This document shows positions 52,860 to 61,865 of a DNA stretch of 64,000 bases, one piece after another. How positions within the stretch are numbered: the stretch's first letter is position 1; each line of letters starts with the position of its first letter. The stretch is from JANMDU01 sp043777675. GTDB lineage: Bacteria; Pseudomonadota; Gammaproteobacteria; Burkholderiales; Burkholderiaceae_C. The translations under genes and the position numbers were made by a program. The notes under the pieces were generated by a model, which was given only the letters and a program-made list of their open reading frames with translations, had not been told where the DNA came from and searched no databases. The stretch lies in assembly GCA_043777675.1 (NCBI GenBank), contig JAYWHR010000047.1, positions 231,721 through 295,720 on the forward strand. The letters are read 5' to 3'.

Positions 52860-53900
52860 CTAAAACGGTGGCATCCCTGCCGCGCTTGCCGCATTTTCAA
52901 TAGGTACAGCAAAGCCAATACCAATAAAAGTTCGCGCTGGTGTGGGGTTCATGATGGCCGTGACGATGCCGACCACTTCGCCATCCATCGTGACCAAGGG
53001 CCCACCGGAATTGCCGGGATTGGCCGCCGCGTCAAACTGAATCAGGTTTTTCATCGTTTGCCCGCCATCGGGGGAACGGAAACTGCGCTTTAAGCCCGAC
53101 ACAATCCCTGCCGATGTGGAAGGCCCAATACCAAAGGGAAAACCCACCGCAATGACTTGATCGCCCGTGGCCAAATCGGCCGTGGAGCGCATCGTGGCAG
53201 CAATCAGATCATCGGGAATTTTGCGTGCTTGGAGCACTGCTAAATCATCTTCAGCCTGCACGCTTTTGATATCAGCTTCGGCTTCCAGCCCATCCATGAA
53301 AGTGATTTTGATGCGGTCTGCGCCCTGCACCACATGCCAGTTGGTGAGGATGATGCCTTTGTCCACAATCACCACGCCTGTACCCACGCCGAATTCCACC
53401 TCGTCGTCTTCCGCTTTCAGGTCAGGAGCGAGGCGATCATTTTTGGCTATTTTTTCTTCGAGAGAATCTACTTTACCTGCCGATTTTTCTTTGAGCGAAG
53501 GTTTTTTACTTGGCGAGAGATTTTTGGCCTGCTTGGTCGCCTTCATGTCTTCTAAGCGACTTTTCTTCACAAAGCTCACCACCCGCACGATCGATGGGCG
53601 CACATTTTCATAAGCCTTTGCAGCCTGTGAAGGCAAAACATTCTTCTGCAAGGTCACCATCACAGCAGCATCAATGTCTTTTTGCGTCAACACCCTTGGG
53701 CTCCTCAGAGTGATCTGCCAGACCAAGGCCGCGCAAACCACCGACAGGAGCAAAACGGCCATCCAGAGGCTGTGCGCTTTGAGCCAAACGCGGGCTTTTC
53801 CCAGCCGAATACGCTTGAGAATCGCAGGCTTTACGAAGGCGACATTAGCCGGTTGACTCATCTCAACAGGCTGGGAGCTATAGATCGGACGACGCGGCAT
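52860..53900 (-). CDS. Membrane-anchored S1C (DegP-like) serine protease without PDZ domain
   Basis: A 346-residue protein with a cytoplasmic N-terminus, one membrane helix (about residues 45-65) and a trypsin-like domain. The triad is His in TNWHVVQG, Asp in EDDLAVLQ and Ser in NPGNSGGPL. There is no PDZ domain after the protease domain, unlike DegP/DegS. Between the helix and the protease lies a Lys-rich charged stretch (about 113-160), probably a flexible periplasmic spacer. Target unknown; the neighbours do not name one. Confidence 0.87.
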   Translation of the reverse strand: MPRRPIYSSQPVEMSQPANVAFVKPAILKRIRLGKARVWLKAHSLWMAVLLLSVVCAALVWQITLRSPRVLTQKDIDAAVMVTLQKNVLPSQAAKAYENVRPSIVRVVSFVKKSRLEDMKATKQAKNLSPSKKPSLKEKSAGKVDSLEEKIAKNDRLAPDLKAEDDEVEFGVGTGVVIVDKGIILTNWHVVQGADRIKITFMDGLEAEADIKSVQAEDDLAVLQARKIPDDLIAATMRSTADLATGDQVIAVGFPFGIGPSTSAGIVSGLKRSFRSPDGGQTMKNLIQFDAAANPGNSGGPLVTMDGEVVGIVTAIMNPTPARTFIGIGFAVPIENAASAAGMPPF

Positions 53901-53989
53901 GTCAAAACCTCATTGAGCCTCACGTTAGCATACCCACGAAAATTTTGCATCTATATTGGCTCTCGGGCTAACTTTATGCTGCATAGCAA

Positions 53990-53995
53990 TATAAT
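53990..53995 (+). promoter_or_regulatory. Candidate -10 element of the sdh operon
   Basis: A TATAAT hexamer lies 90 bases before sdhC in the 184-base gap. No good -35 element lies at the usual distance, so an activator may be needed. Confidence 0.4.
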
Positions 53996-54084
53996 TTTGC
54001 ATTACGCAGCAAGCCGATCCGCAAGCTGACGCCGCAGGTTACAAGCCAGTTACCAAGCCAAAACAACCACAGAAAGCAACCAGC

Positions 54085-54525
54085 ATGTCTGAAGCAGAGC
54101 CCCTTCGCGAGCCGCGAAAAGAATTTCGCAACATCAATGCTTTCACCGATTTAACGACTTATCGCTTGCCACCTGCTGGCTGGGTCTCCATCCTGCACCG
54201 CATCAGCGGCGCTTTGATGTTTGTGCTGCTGCCCTTCATTATTTGGATGTTCGACAAATCTTTGTCATCGGAGTTCTCCTATGCGAAGTTCACCGCTATG
54301 TTTAAAGCAGGCATGTGGGGCTTGCCCGCGTGGATGTGGAAATTGGTTGCGCTGGCGCTTATCTGGGCATTCCTCCATCACTTCATCTCCGGCGTCCGCC
54401 ATCTCATCATGGATGGCTGGCACAAGGTCGACAAAGAGTTTGGCAATTCTTCTGCACTGGTTACGCTGATCTGCGGCACGCTGCTCACAGCAGCCGTGGG
54501 TGCGAAACTGTTTGGCTTGTATTAA
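54085..54525 (+). CDS. sdhC: Succinate dehydrogenase cytochrome b556 subunit
   Basis: A 146-residue membrane anchor with three helices. The quinone-site Ser and Arg (SILHRISG) and heme-ligand His (LHHFISGVRHL) are conserved. First gene of sdhCDAB. Together with SdhD it anchors the catalytic subunits and passes electrons to ubiquinone. The N-terminal tail (LREPRKEFRNIN) is typical of Burkholderiales. Confidence 0.95.
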   Translation: MSEAEPLREPRKEFRNINAFTDLTTYRLPPAGWVSILHRISGALMFVLLPFIIWMFDKSLSSEFSYAKFTAMFKAGMWGLPAWMWKLVALALIWAFLHHFISGVRHLIMDGWHKVDKEFGNSSALVTLICGTLLTAAVGAKLFGLY

Positions 54526-54543
54526 TCCTCTTGGAATAAAAAA

Positions 54544-54909
54544 ATGTCAGTAAATTTCGGCTCCAAGCGCATCGTCGTCGGTGCAGGTTATGGCTTTAAA
54601 GATTGGCTCTCCCAGCGTGCAACCGCTGTGCTCATGGCACTGTTTACTGTGCTGGTATTGATCCGGTTTTTGATGATCAAAGGCAGTGTGTCATATGAAA
54701 GCTGGGCGGGAATCTTTTCGCCGCAGTGGATGAAAGTGATCACGTTTTCCGTGATCATTGCACTTTGTTGGCATGTCTGGGTGGGCGTGCGCGACATTTA
54801 CATGGATTACATCAAACCCGTCAGCATTCGGCTTTCGCTGCAAGTGGCCACCATTGTGTATTTGGTGGGCTGCGCGGGTTGGATGCTTCAGGTGCTCTCG
54901 CGGATTTGA
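54544..54909 (+). CDS. sdhD: Succinate dehydrogenase membrane anchor subunit
   Basis: A 121-residue three-helix anchor. WLSQRATAVLMALFTVLVLIRF carries the Arg near the quinone pocket, and CWHVWVGVRDIYMDYIKP holds the heme-ligand His and the quinone-site Asp-Tyr. It starts 18 bases after sdhC. Confidence 0.94.
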   Translation: MSVNFGSKRIVVGAGYGFKDWLSQRATAVLMALFTVLVLIRFLMIKGSVSYESWAGIFSPQWMKVITFSVIIALCWHVWVGVRDIYMDYIKPVSIRLSLQVATIVYLVGCAGWMLQVLSRI

Positions 54910-54918
54910 ATCCGGATT

Positions 54919-54960
54919 ACTATTAATTTAATAGCAGTCTACGTAGTATTGACGCCGGCT
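54919..54960 (+). repeat. Dispersed ATTAATT-GCCGGC repeat between sdhD and sdhA
   Basis: ACTATTAATTTAATAGCAGT, then CTACGTAGTATTGACGCCGGCT. It lies inside the operon and would be in the transcript. Confidence 0.75.
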
Positions 54961-55007
54961 ATCTTGCCAAATGATGCTGAAAATAGCAGAAATAAAGGAC
55001 ATTGAAC

Positions 55008-56807
55008 ATGGCCAATGTGACGAAAAGAAAATTTGATGTGGTGATCGTCGGAGCGGGCGGCTCTGGCATGCGCGCATCGCTCCAACTCTCCCGCGCCGGC
55101 TTGAATGTGGCCGTGCTGACCAAAGTGTTCCCCACCCGAAGCCACACTGTCGCGGCGCAAGGCGGCATTGGTGCATCGCTGGGCAACATGAGTGAAGACA
55201 ATTGGCACTATCACTTCTACGACACCGTCAAGGGCTCGGATTGGCTCGGTGACCAAGACGCGATTGAATTCATGTGCCGTGAAGCGCCCAAGGTCGTGTA
55301 CGACCTTGAGCACATGGGCATGCCTTTTGACCGCAACCCCGATGGCACGATCTACCAGCGCCCCTTCGGCGGCCATACCGCCAACTACGGAGAGAAGCCC
55401 GTGCAACGCGCCTGCGCCGCCGCAGACCGCACCGGCCACGCCATGCTGCACACGCTGTATCAGCAAAACGTGGCTGCCCGCACCAGCTTCTTTGTCGAGT
55501 GGATGGCGCAAGATTTGATCTTGGATGCTGATGGCGATTGCTTAGGAGTGACAGCGATTGAAATGGAGACCGGCGACGTTCACATCCTAGAAGCCAAGAC
55601 GACTCTCATGGCCACAGGCGGCGCTGGCCGTATTTATGCAGCATCCACCAATGCCTTCATCAACACTGGCGATGGCCTCGGCATGGCTGCACGCGCAGGC
55701 ATTCCATTGGAAGACATGGAATTCTGGCAATTCCACCCCACCGGTGTGGCCGGCGCTGGCGTGTTGCTGACCGAAGGCTGCCGTGGCGAAGGTGCTATTT
55801 TGCTCAACAGCAATGGCGAGCGATTCATGGAGCGCTATGCGCCCACTTTGAAAGATCTCGCACCGCGCGATTTCATCTCGCGTTGCATGGATCAAGAGAT
55901 CAAAGAAGGCCGTGGCTGCGGGCCGAATAAAGACCATGTGATGCTCAAGCTCGATCACCTCGGCGCTGACACGATTCACAAGCGCCTGCCTTCGGTGTAC
56001 GAAATTGGCGTGAATTTCGCCAACGTAGACATCACCAAAGAGCCGATCCCTGTTGTGCCCACCATCCATTACCAAATGGGCGGCATCCCGACCAATATCA
56101 ACGGTCAAGTGGTGATTCAGAAAAACGGTAATGACAACAGCGTATTGAATGGCTTGTATGCCGTGGGCGAATGCTCATGCGTGAGCGTGCATGGCGCAAA
56201 CCGCTTGGGCACGAATTCTTTGCTCGATTTGCTGGTGTTTGGCCGCGCTGCGGGCAATCACATCGTCGAATCGCTCAAAAATGCGCCCAAGGAGCACAAA
56301 AAGCTCCCAGCAGATGCAGCAGACAAAACGCTTGCCCGCATCGCACGCTTAGACAATTCGACCGATGGTGAATACGCGCAAAACGTGGCCAACGACATCC
56401 GCGCCACCATGCAGCAACACGCTGGCGTGTTCCGCACGCAAGCCAGCATGGACGAAGGCGTGAGAAAAATAGCTGAGTTGCGCAAACGCGTGGCAGGAAT
56501 CACGCTCAAAGATAAATCACAAACCTTCAACACGGCTCGCATTGAGGCGTTGGAAGTTGATAACTTGATTGAGTCGGCGGAAGCCACCATCGTCTCCGCA
56601 GCCGCTCGCCACGAATGCCGTGGCGCACACTCTGTGAGCGATTACGAAAAGCCAGTGGACGATCCAAAAACACCGCTGGGCCGCAACGATGCGCAGTGGA
56701 TGAAGCACACGCTGTGGTATGCCGAGGGTAATCGTCTCGATTACAAAGCCGTCAAGATGAAGCCGCTGACAGCTGAGTCTGTGCCCCCAAAAGTTCGTAC
56801 TTTTTAA
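55008..56807 (+). CDS. sdhA: Succinate dehydrogenase flavoprotein subunit
   Basis: A 599-residue flavoprotein with covalent FAD at His46 in TRSHTVAAQGG. The dinucleotide fold (VVIVGAGGSGMRASLQL), substrate-site LTEGCRGEGAILLN, and catalytic Arg region PTIHYQMGGIPTN are all present. It oxidises succinate to fumarate. I start at ATG 55008; a TTG at 55002 would add two residues. FAD attachment needs SdhE, encoded downstream. Confidence 0.98.
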   Translation: MANVTKRKFDVVIVGAGGSGMRASLQLSRAGLNVAVLTKVFPTRSHTVAAQGGIGASLGNMSEDNWHYHFYDTVKGSDWLGDQDAIEFMCREAPKVVYDLEHMGMPFDRNPDGTIYQRPFGGHTANYGEKPVQRACAAADRTGHAMLHTLYQQNVAARTSFFVEWMAQDLILDADGDCLGVTAIEMETGDVHILEAKTTLMATGGAGRIYAASTNAFINTGDGLGMAARAGIPLEDMEFWQFHPTGVAGAGVLLTEGCRGEGAILLNSNGERFMERYAPTLKDLAPRDFISRCMDQEIKEGRGCGPNKDHVMLKLDHLGADTIHKRLPSVYEIGVNFANVDITKEPIPVVPTIHYQMGGIPTNINGQVVIQKNGNDNSVLNGLYAVGECSCVSVHGANRLGTNSLLDLLVFGRAAGNHIVESLKNAPKEHKKLPADAADKTLARIARLDNSTDGEYAQNVANDIRATMQQHAGVFRTQASMDEGVRKIAELRKRVAGITLKDKSQTFNTARIEALEVDNLIESAEATIVSAAARHECRGAHSVSDYEKPVDDPKTPLGRNDAQWMKHTLWYAEGNRLDYKAVKMKPLTAESVPPKVRTF

Positions 56808-56831
56808 TTTCAGCACTTCTGGAGAAATATC

Positions 56832-57536
56832 ATGGAAATGCGCACCTTCAAAATCTACCGCTACGATCCAGAAAAGGATGCCAAGCCGTACATGCAAACC
56901 ATCTCTGTTGAGCTCGACGGCTCTGAGCGCATGTTGCTCGATGCTTTGATGAAGCTCAAGGAACTTGACCCCAGCATCTCTTTCCGCCGCTCATGCCGCG
57001 AAGGCGTGTGCGGATCAGATGCGATGAATATCAATGGCAAGAATGGCCTGGCTTGCTTGACCAATATGCGCACCTTAAAAGGCGACATCACATTGAAGCC
57101 CCTGCCCGGCCTGCCTGTGATCCGCGACATCATTGTGGACATGACGCAATTCTTCAAGCAATACAACTCGATCAAGCCCTATTTGATCAACGACACCATC
57201 CCGCCAGAGAAAGAGCGCCTTCAATCGCCCGAAGAGCGTGAAGAGCTCAATGGCTTGTATGAGTGCATCTTGTGCGCGAGCTGCTCCACAAGCTGCCCCA
57301 GCTTCTGGTGGAACCCCGACAAATTCGTCGGCCCCGCAGGCCTCTTGCAAGCCTACCGCTTCATCGCCGACAGCCGCGACCAAGCGACCAACGAGCGCCT
57401 AGACAACTTAGAAGACCCGTATCGCCTCTTCCGCTGCCACACCATCATGAATTGCGTCGATGTCTGCCCCAAGGGTTTGAACCCGACGAAGGCTATCGGC
57501 AAAATCAAAGAACTCATGGTTCGCAGAGCTGTTTAA
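56832..57536 (+). CDS. sdhB: Succinate dehydrogenase iron-sulfur subunit
   Basis: A 234-residue protein with the 2Fe-2S cluster in SCREGVCGSDAMNINGKNGLAC-type spacing, 4Fe-4S in CILCASCSTSCP and 3Fe-4S in CHTIMNCVDVCPKGL. It links FAD to quinone. The stop is followed by hairpin copy 4 before sdhE. Confidence 0.97.
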   Translation: MEMRTFKIYRYDPEKDAKPYMQTISVELDGSERMLLDALMKLKELDPSISFRRSCREGVCGSDAMNINGKNGLACLTNMRTLKGDITLKPLPGLPVIRDIIVDMTQFFKQYNSIKPYLINDTIPPEKERLQSPEEREELNGLYECILCASCSTSCPSFWWNPDKFVGPAGLLQAYRFIADSRDQATNERLDNLEDPYRLFRCHTIMNCVDVCPKGLNPTKAIGKIKELMVRRAV

Positions 57537-57549
57537 TACGAAATACAAA

Positions 57550-57702
57550 AATACCGGACGCAGAAGACGCGAAGGTTACGCAAAAGACGCAAACAAAACT
57601 GAAGAAAAAAACAGAAATTGAAATCAATTCAAACTTCTCTTTGCATGCTTCTTTTTTTTGTATTTCTTCTGCGTAACCTTTGCGTCTTCTGCGTCCGGTA
57701 TT
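57550..57702. repeat. Long hairpin repeat element, copy 4 (inside the sdh-gltA run)
   Basis: The left arm AATACCGGACGCAGAAGACG pairs with the right arm ending TTCTGCGTCCGGTATT. It lies between sdhB and sdhE and would form a long stem in the shared mRNA, so it could lower or separate expression of the downstream genes. Confidence 0.85.
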
Positions 57703-57718
57703 AAAAATCTACCCCTCC

Positions 57719-58060
57719 ATGCAAATTCAAACTGAATCTAACTCAGTCGTCGAAGCCATCTACGGCATCGATGTGGGTGCAGATTTGGATTCGCCGCTTT
57801 CCTCAGGCGGTCTCTCCAAACTTCGCTGGCGCAGCCGCCGGGGCATGTTGGAAAATGATTTGATTCTCGAGCGCTTTTTCAACAAATACGCAGAATTACT
57901 GACCGTCAGGCAGGCGAATGGGTTGAATGCTCTAATGGATTTATCTGACAATCAGCTTTTGGATTTGCATCTTGGCCGCAAAAGTGTACTTGAGGTGCGC
58001 CCCGAGCTAGATACCCCCGATATTCGCGCTGTTCTAGATCTTTTGAAGGAAAAAAAATGA
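57719..58060 (+). CDS. sdhE: FAD assembly factor SdhE
   Basis: A 113-residue protein with the conserved RGMLE motif at residues 41-45 in RSRRGMLENDLIL, and a C-terminal four- to five-helix core. It promotes attachment of FAD to SdhA. The N-terminal 25 or so residues are an extension beyond the core. I reject a TTG start at 57680, which lies in the hairpin element. The stop overlaps the gltA start (ATGA). Confidence 0.93.
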   Translation: MQIQTESNSVVEAIYGIDVGADLDSPLSSGGLSKLRWRSRRGMLENDLILERFFNKYAELLTVRQANGLNALMDLSDNQLLDLHLGRKSVLEVRPELDTPDIRAVLDLLKEKK

Positions 58061-59367
58061 AACTCGCCGACTACAAAGCCACCCTGTCGTTCTCCAATGG
58101 CAGCCCCTCAGTGGACATGCCGATCTACCAAGGCAACATTGGCCCCGATGTGATCGACATCCGCAAGCTCTACGCGCAAACCGGTAAGTTCACTTATGAC
58201 CCCGGTTTCCTCTCTACAGCGGCCTGCCAATCAACCATCACCTACATCGATGGCGACAAAGGCGAGCTGCTCTATCGCGGCTACCCCATCGAGCAATTGG
58301 CCACGAATTGCGACTTCCTAGAAACCTGCCATTTGCTGCTCTACGGCGATCTGCCTAACGCCGATCAGAAAAAAGATTTCACCAGCCGCGTGACCAATCA
58401 CACCATGGTCAACGAGCAAATGCAATTCTTCCTGCGTGGCTTCCGCCGTGATGCGCACCCGATGGCCATCATGACTGGCTTGGTCGGCGCTCTTTCAGCC
58501 TTCTATCACGACAGCACCGACGTCCACAACGCAGAGCACCGCGACATTTCTGCCATCCGCTTAATTGCGAAGATGCCCACACTGGTGGCGATGGCCTACA
58601 AATACAGCGTCGGCCAGCCCTTCATCTATCCCAAGAACGATCTCTCCTACGCTGGCAATTTCATGCACATGATGTTTGCCACACCTTGCGAAGATTACAA
58701 GGTCAATGCCGTGATTGAGCGCGCCATCGATCGCATCTTCATTCTGCACGCAGATCACGAGCAAAACGCCTCCACATCCACTGTGCGCCTGTGCGGCAGT
58801 TCGGGTACGAACCCTTTTGCAGCCATTGCAGCTGGAGTGGCCTGCCTCTGGGGCCCCGCACACGGTGGTGCTAACGAAGCTTGCCTGACCATGCTGGAAG
58901 ACATTCAGCGGATGGGCGGTGTGTCAAAAGTCGGCGAGTTCATGGAGAAAGTCAAAGACAAAAACTCTGGCGTCAAACTCATGGGCTTTGGTCATCGCGT
59001 GTATAAAAACTACGACCCACGCGCCAAGCTGATGCAAGAAACCTGCAATGAAGTACTTACAGCGCTCGGCCTAGAAAACGATCCCCTCTTCAAGCTCGCC
59101 AAAGAGCTGGAGAAAATCGCCTTGGAAGACGACTATTTCGTGCAGCGCAAGCTCTACCCCAACGTCGATTTCTACAGCGGTATCGTGCAGCGCGCCATCG
59201 GCATCCCCGTGAAGCTCTTCACTGGTATTTTTGCTCTCGCACGCACGGTAGGCTGGATCGCCCAACTGAACGAAATGATCGGCGACCCTGAATATAAAAT
59301 CGGCCGCCCTCGTCAGCTCTATACCGGCTCAGTGAAGCGTGATGTGACACCGCTTGCTAAGCGATGA
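58057..59367 (+). CDS. gltA: Citrate synthase (type II)
   Basis: A 436-residue hexameric-type enzyme. His in HADHEQNASTS, His313 in GFGHRVYKNYDPRA and Asp in NVDFYSG form the catalytic triad. It condenses acetyl-CoA and oxaloacetate. Coupled to sdhE and closing the TCA operon, followed by a clear terminator. Confidence 0.98.
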   Translation: MKLADYKATLSFSNGSPSVDMPIYQGNIGPDVIDIRKLYAQTGKFTYDPGFLSTAACQSTITYIDGDKGELLYRGYPIEQLATNCDFLETCHLLLYGDLPNADQKKDFTSRVTNHTMVNEQMQFFLRGFRRDAHPMAIMTGLVGALSAFYHDSTDVHNAEHRDISAIRLIAKMPTLVAMAYKYSVGQPFIYPKNDLSYAGNFMHMMFATPCEDYKVNAVIERAIDRIFILHADHEQNASTSTVRLCGSSGTNPFAAIAAGVACLWGPAHGGANEACLTMLEDIQRMGGVSKVGEFMEKVKDKNSGVKLMGFGHRVYKNYDPRAKLMQETCNEVLTALGLENDPLFKLAKELEKIALEDDYFVQRKLYPNVDFYSGIVQRAIGIPVKLFTGIFALARTVGWIAQLNEMIGDPEYKIGRPRQLYTGSVKRDVTPLAKR

Positions 59368-59387
59368 TCTTTGACTTGATTAGATCA

Positions 59388-59410
59388 ACCCGCCTTGTGC
59401 GGGTTTTTTT
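59388..59410 (+). terminator. Rho-independent terminator after gltA
   Basis: ACCCGC-CTTGT-GCGGGT with a run of seven T. It lies about 20 bases after the gltA stop. Confidence 0.9.
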
Positions 59411-59504
59411 ATGGGGTGAAGGATCTGCGGCTGAGGGCCAACACACCAGTAAGTAGGGCTAATTTTTTCATTGAGCAGCTTGATGAATGAGGGTTTATAC
59501 TTAT

Positions 59505-60341
59505 ATGCGTATCATGAAGAACCCCAAGCAGTTGATTCAAGCCACTCTACGAGTCCCCAACGAATTTTGGCGCGCGCAGGAGCATGTGCGTCATAAAGAT
59601 GATCCGTTTGAGGCTGGTGTGAATCCGCAGGCCTATCCTGAGAGCGACGCCATTCGCTTGCAAGTAGCTGGAAGCGAGCCACATGGCAAAATTAACGCTG
59701 ACCACGGCTTGGTGCCCATCCGAGCGCTCACGAGCAGGCATCGCCGCCGTATCACCGAGCACCTTTTGGCCTTGCCTGCCCAAGACCGTTATCTACGCTT
59801 TGGCTACGGTGCTTCAGATGCGCAGTTGATCAAATATGTGGATTCCTTGGATTTCAAGCGCGACGAGATCTATGGCATTTTCAATCGGCGCTTGGCGCTG
59901 ATTGCGATGGCGCATTTGGCCGTAGCCAGTGACCCACAAAACCCAAAATGCGCTGAATTCGGCGTGTCGGTCAGTGCAGATGCGCGTGGAAAAGGCCTGG
60001 GTACGCATCTGTTTGAGCGTGCAATTTTGCATGCACGTGCCGAAAATATCGACATGATTTTCATTCACGCCCTGAGTGAAAACCAAGCCATGCTAAAAAT
60101 CGCTCGCAAAGCTGGCGCTTTGGTAGAACGCTTTGGCGGCGAAGTGGAGGCTCACCTCCAACTGCACGCTCAAGATTTCAGTGATCGTGTGGAGACTGCA
60201 GTGAGAGATGCTGTAGAAGATGGCCTCGGGGAACTAGACTTCCGTTTAAAACGGCGTGCACTCAAGTTTTGGGAGTTTCTTGCCACGTTGCAAGAAATCC
60301 GCCAAGGCTTGCGCTCTGTGCGCAATGAAGAGCAAGCCTGA
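59505..60341 (+). CDS. GNAT-family N-acetyltransferase
   Basis: A 278-residue protein with one GNAT domain (about residues 70-210): acetyl-CoA loop VSADARGKGLGTHLFERAI, then MIFIHALSENQAMLKIARKAGA. The first 70 and last 60 residues are extensions outside the fold. The start at 59505 has GAGGG at the proper spacing; 59487 and 59514 are alternatives. The substrate is unknown. Confidence 0.85.
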   Translation: MRIMKNPKQLIQATLRVPNEFWRAQEHVRHKDDPFEAGVNPQAYPESDAIRLQVAGSEPHGKINADHGLVPIRALTSRHRRRITEHLLALPAQDRYLRFGYGASDAQLIKYVDSLDFKRDEIYGIFNRRLALIAMAHLAVASDPQNPKCAEFGVSVSADARGKGLGTHLFERAILHARAENIDMIFIHALSENQAMLKIARKAGALVERFGGEVEAHLQLHAQDFSDRVETAVRDAVEDGLGELDFRLKRRALKFWEFLATLQEIRQGLRSVRNEEQA

Positions 60342-60428
60342 GACTTAAGAGGCCACCCTTGAGATAAGTTTGCTAGCTTGGTTTGTTTTCCGCTATCCTT
60401 GTGGTCTGTTTAACTCTCAAAGTCTTTT

Positions 60429-61367
60429 GTGTCTGATTCTTCTCAAGCCGCTCGTAGCGCCCAGCGCGCCGGCAGCAACACCCAACCTGGTGATTTGGCA
60501 GCGCCCGCCGTTCATAAAAACGAAGACCGTCGAGGCATCCTACAAAAAATCGCAGAGTTTATCCACCCCGGGCCCGACAGCAAAGAAGAGCTGATGGAGA
60601 CACTGGCCGAAGCGGAAGACAACCAAGTCATTGGTGCCGAGAGCCGCGCCATGCTCGAAGGTGTGCTGCGCATTACCGACATGACAGCGGGAGATGTAAT
60701 GGTGGCCGCACCGCGCATGGATCTGGTCAATATTGACGCGCCTTTTGACGAATTGCTTCACCTCATCATCGAGACCTCGCACTCGCGCTTCCCGGTGTAT
60801 GAAAACGACCGCGAAAACATCATCGGCATCCTCATGGCCAAAGATTTGCTCAAACTGCAACGCGCGCCCGAGCTGCATCTCAAAGCCCTTTTGCGCCCCG
60901 CCGTCTTCGTACCAGAGAGCAAAAAGCTCAACGATTTGCTGCGCGAATTTAAAGGCAACCGCAATCATCTGGCCATAGTGATCGACGAATTTGGTCGTAC
61001 TGCTGGCCTCATCACGATTGAAGATGTGCTCGAAGAAATCGTTGGCGAGATTGAAGATGAGTTTGACGATCATGCTACCGAAGGCGATATTTACTCGCTG
61101 GCAGACAAAACCTGGCGTGTGAGTGGCGATACGCCGATTGAGCGCGTCGAGGAGAGTTTTGGTGTGTCACTTAAAACACGCGACGGCGAAGAAGCCAACG
61201 AGGAATTCGACACCATTGGCGGCCTAATCGCGCACGAAATTGGTCATGTGCCTAAGCGCAGCGAGCGCTGCGAGCTAGCGGGTTTACTTTTTGTGGTGCT
61301 GCACACCAAAAGCGGCGCGGTGAAGTGGTTCAAGGTGTCGCCAGTAGCTTCCGGCAAGTCATCTTAA
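60429..61367 (+). CDS. corC: CorC-family CBS-domain transport protein
   Basis: A 312-residue protein with two CBS domains (DMTAGDVMVAAPRMDLVNID and VPESKKLNDLLREFKGNRNHLAIVIDEFGRTAGLITIEDVLEEIVGEIEDE in pieces) and a CorC_HlyC domain at the C-terminus. It lacks a DUF21 membrane part. The family is tied to magnesium and cobalt resistance or efflux. The start is a GTG. The usual partner lnt is about 45 kb away. Confidence 0.92.
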   Translation: MSDSSQAARSAQRAGSNTQPGDLAAPAVHKNEDRRGILQKIAEFIHPGPDSKEELMETLAEAEDNQVIGAESRAMLEGVLRITDMTAGDVMVAAPRMDLVNIDAPFDELLHLIIETSHSRFPVYENDRENIIGILMAKDLLKLQRAPELHLKALLRPAVFVPESKKLNDLLREFKGNRNHLAIVIDEFGRTAGLITIEDVLEEIVGEIEDEFDDHATEGDIYSLADKTWRVSGDTPIERVEESFGVSLKTRDGEEANEEFDTIGGLIAHEIGHVPKRSERCELAGLLFVVLHTKSGAVKWFKVSPVASGKSS

Positions 61368-61396
61368 ATTGAACTTCAGTGCCCGCATTTTCGCGC

Positions 61397-61402
61397 TATA
61401 AT
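61397..61402 (+). promoter_or_regulatory. Candidate -10 element of the tRNA group
   Basis: TATAAT lies 64 bases before tRNA-Ala. A TTGAAC at 61369 is 22 bases away, longer than usual, so the -35 is uncertain. Confidence 0.42.
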
Positions 61403-61465
61403 TCAAGACTCAGCAAATTTGCTGGCGGAGCGCGGTGGTTTAAGATTTAAGCCGCTCACCCTCAA

Positions 61466-61541
<76 letters not shown>

Positions 61542-61616
61542 TCAAATAAGCTGTGAGAGTTGAAAAACTCAAGATTTTTCTTAGGTCGCAGTGCTTGCAC
61601 TGTTGCTCTAGTGCCT

Positions 61617-61692
61617 GACCCTATCGTCTAGAGGCCTAGGACATCACCCTTTCACGGTGAGTACCGGGGTTCGAATCCCCGTAGGGTCGCCA
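61617..61692 (+). tRNA. tRNA-Glu (anticodon TTC)
   Basis: A 76-base cloverleaf: acceptor GACCCTA/TAGGGTC, anticodon loop CTTTCAC, T-loop GGTTCGAATCC, encoded CCA. Confidence 0.97.
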
Positions 61693-61734
61693 GTTTTGGT
61701 TCTGCATTTGCTTTAAAGCGAGTGCAGACTACCG

Positions 61735-61811
61735 GGAGCGGTAGTTCAGTTGGTTAGAATACCGGCCTGTCACGCCGGGGGTCGCGGGTTCGAGTCCCGT
61801 CCGCTCCGCCA
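61735..61811 (+). tRNA. tRNA-Asp (anticodon GTC)
   Basis: A 77-base cloverleaf: acceptor GGAGCGG/CCGCTCC, anticodon loop CTGTCAC, T-loop GGTTCGAGTCC, encoded CCA. Mobile DNA remnants begin right after it. Confidence 0.97.
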
Positions 61812-61831
61812 AAATTTCTTAATGAAATCAA

Positions 61832-61865
61832 AGGGTTACAAGCTTCGGCCTGTAACCTTTTTTGG
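61832..61865. terminator. Terminator after the tRNA group
   Basis: GGTTACA and TGTAACC pair around GCTTCGGC, followed by a run of six T. It also overlaps the last codons of the convergent integrase remnant. Confidence 0.8.
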
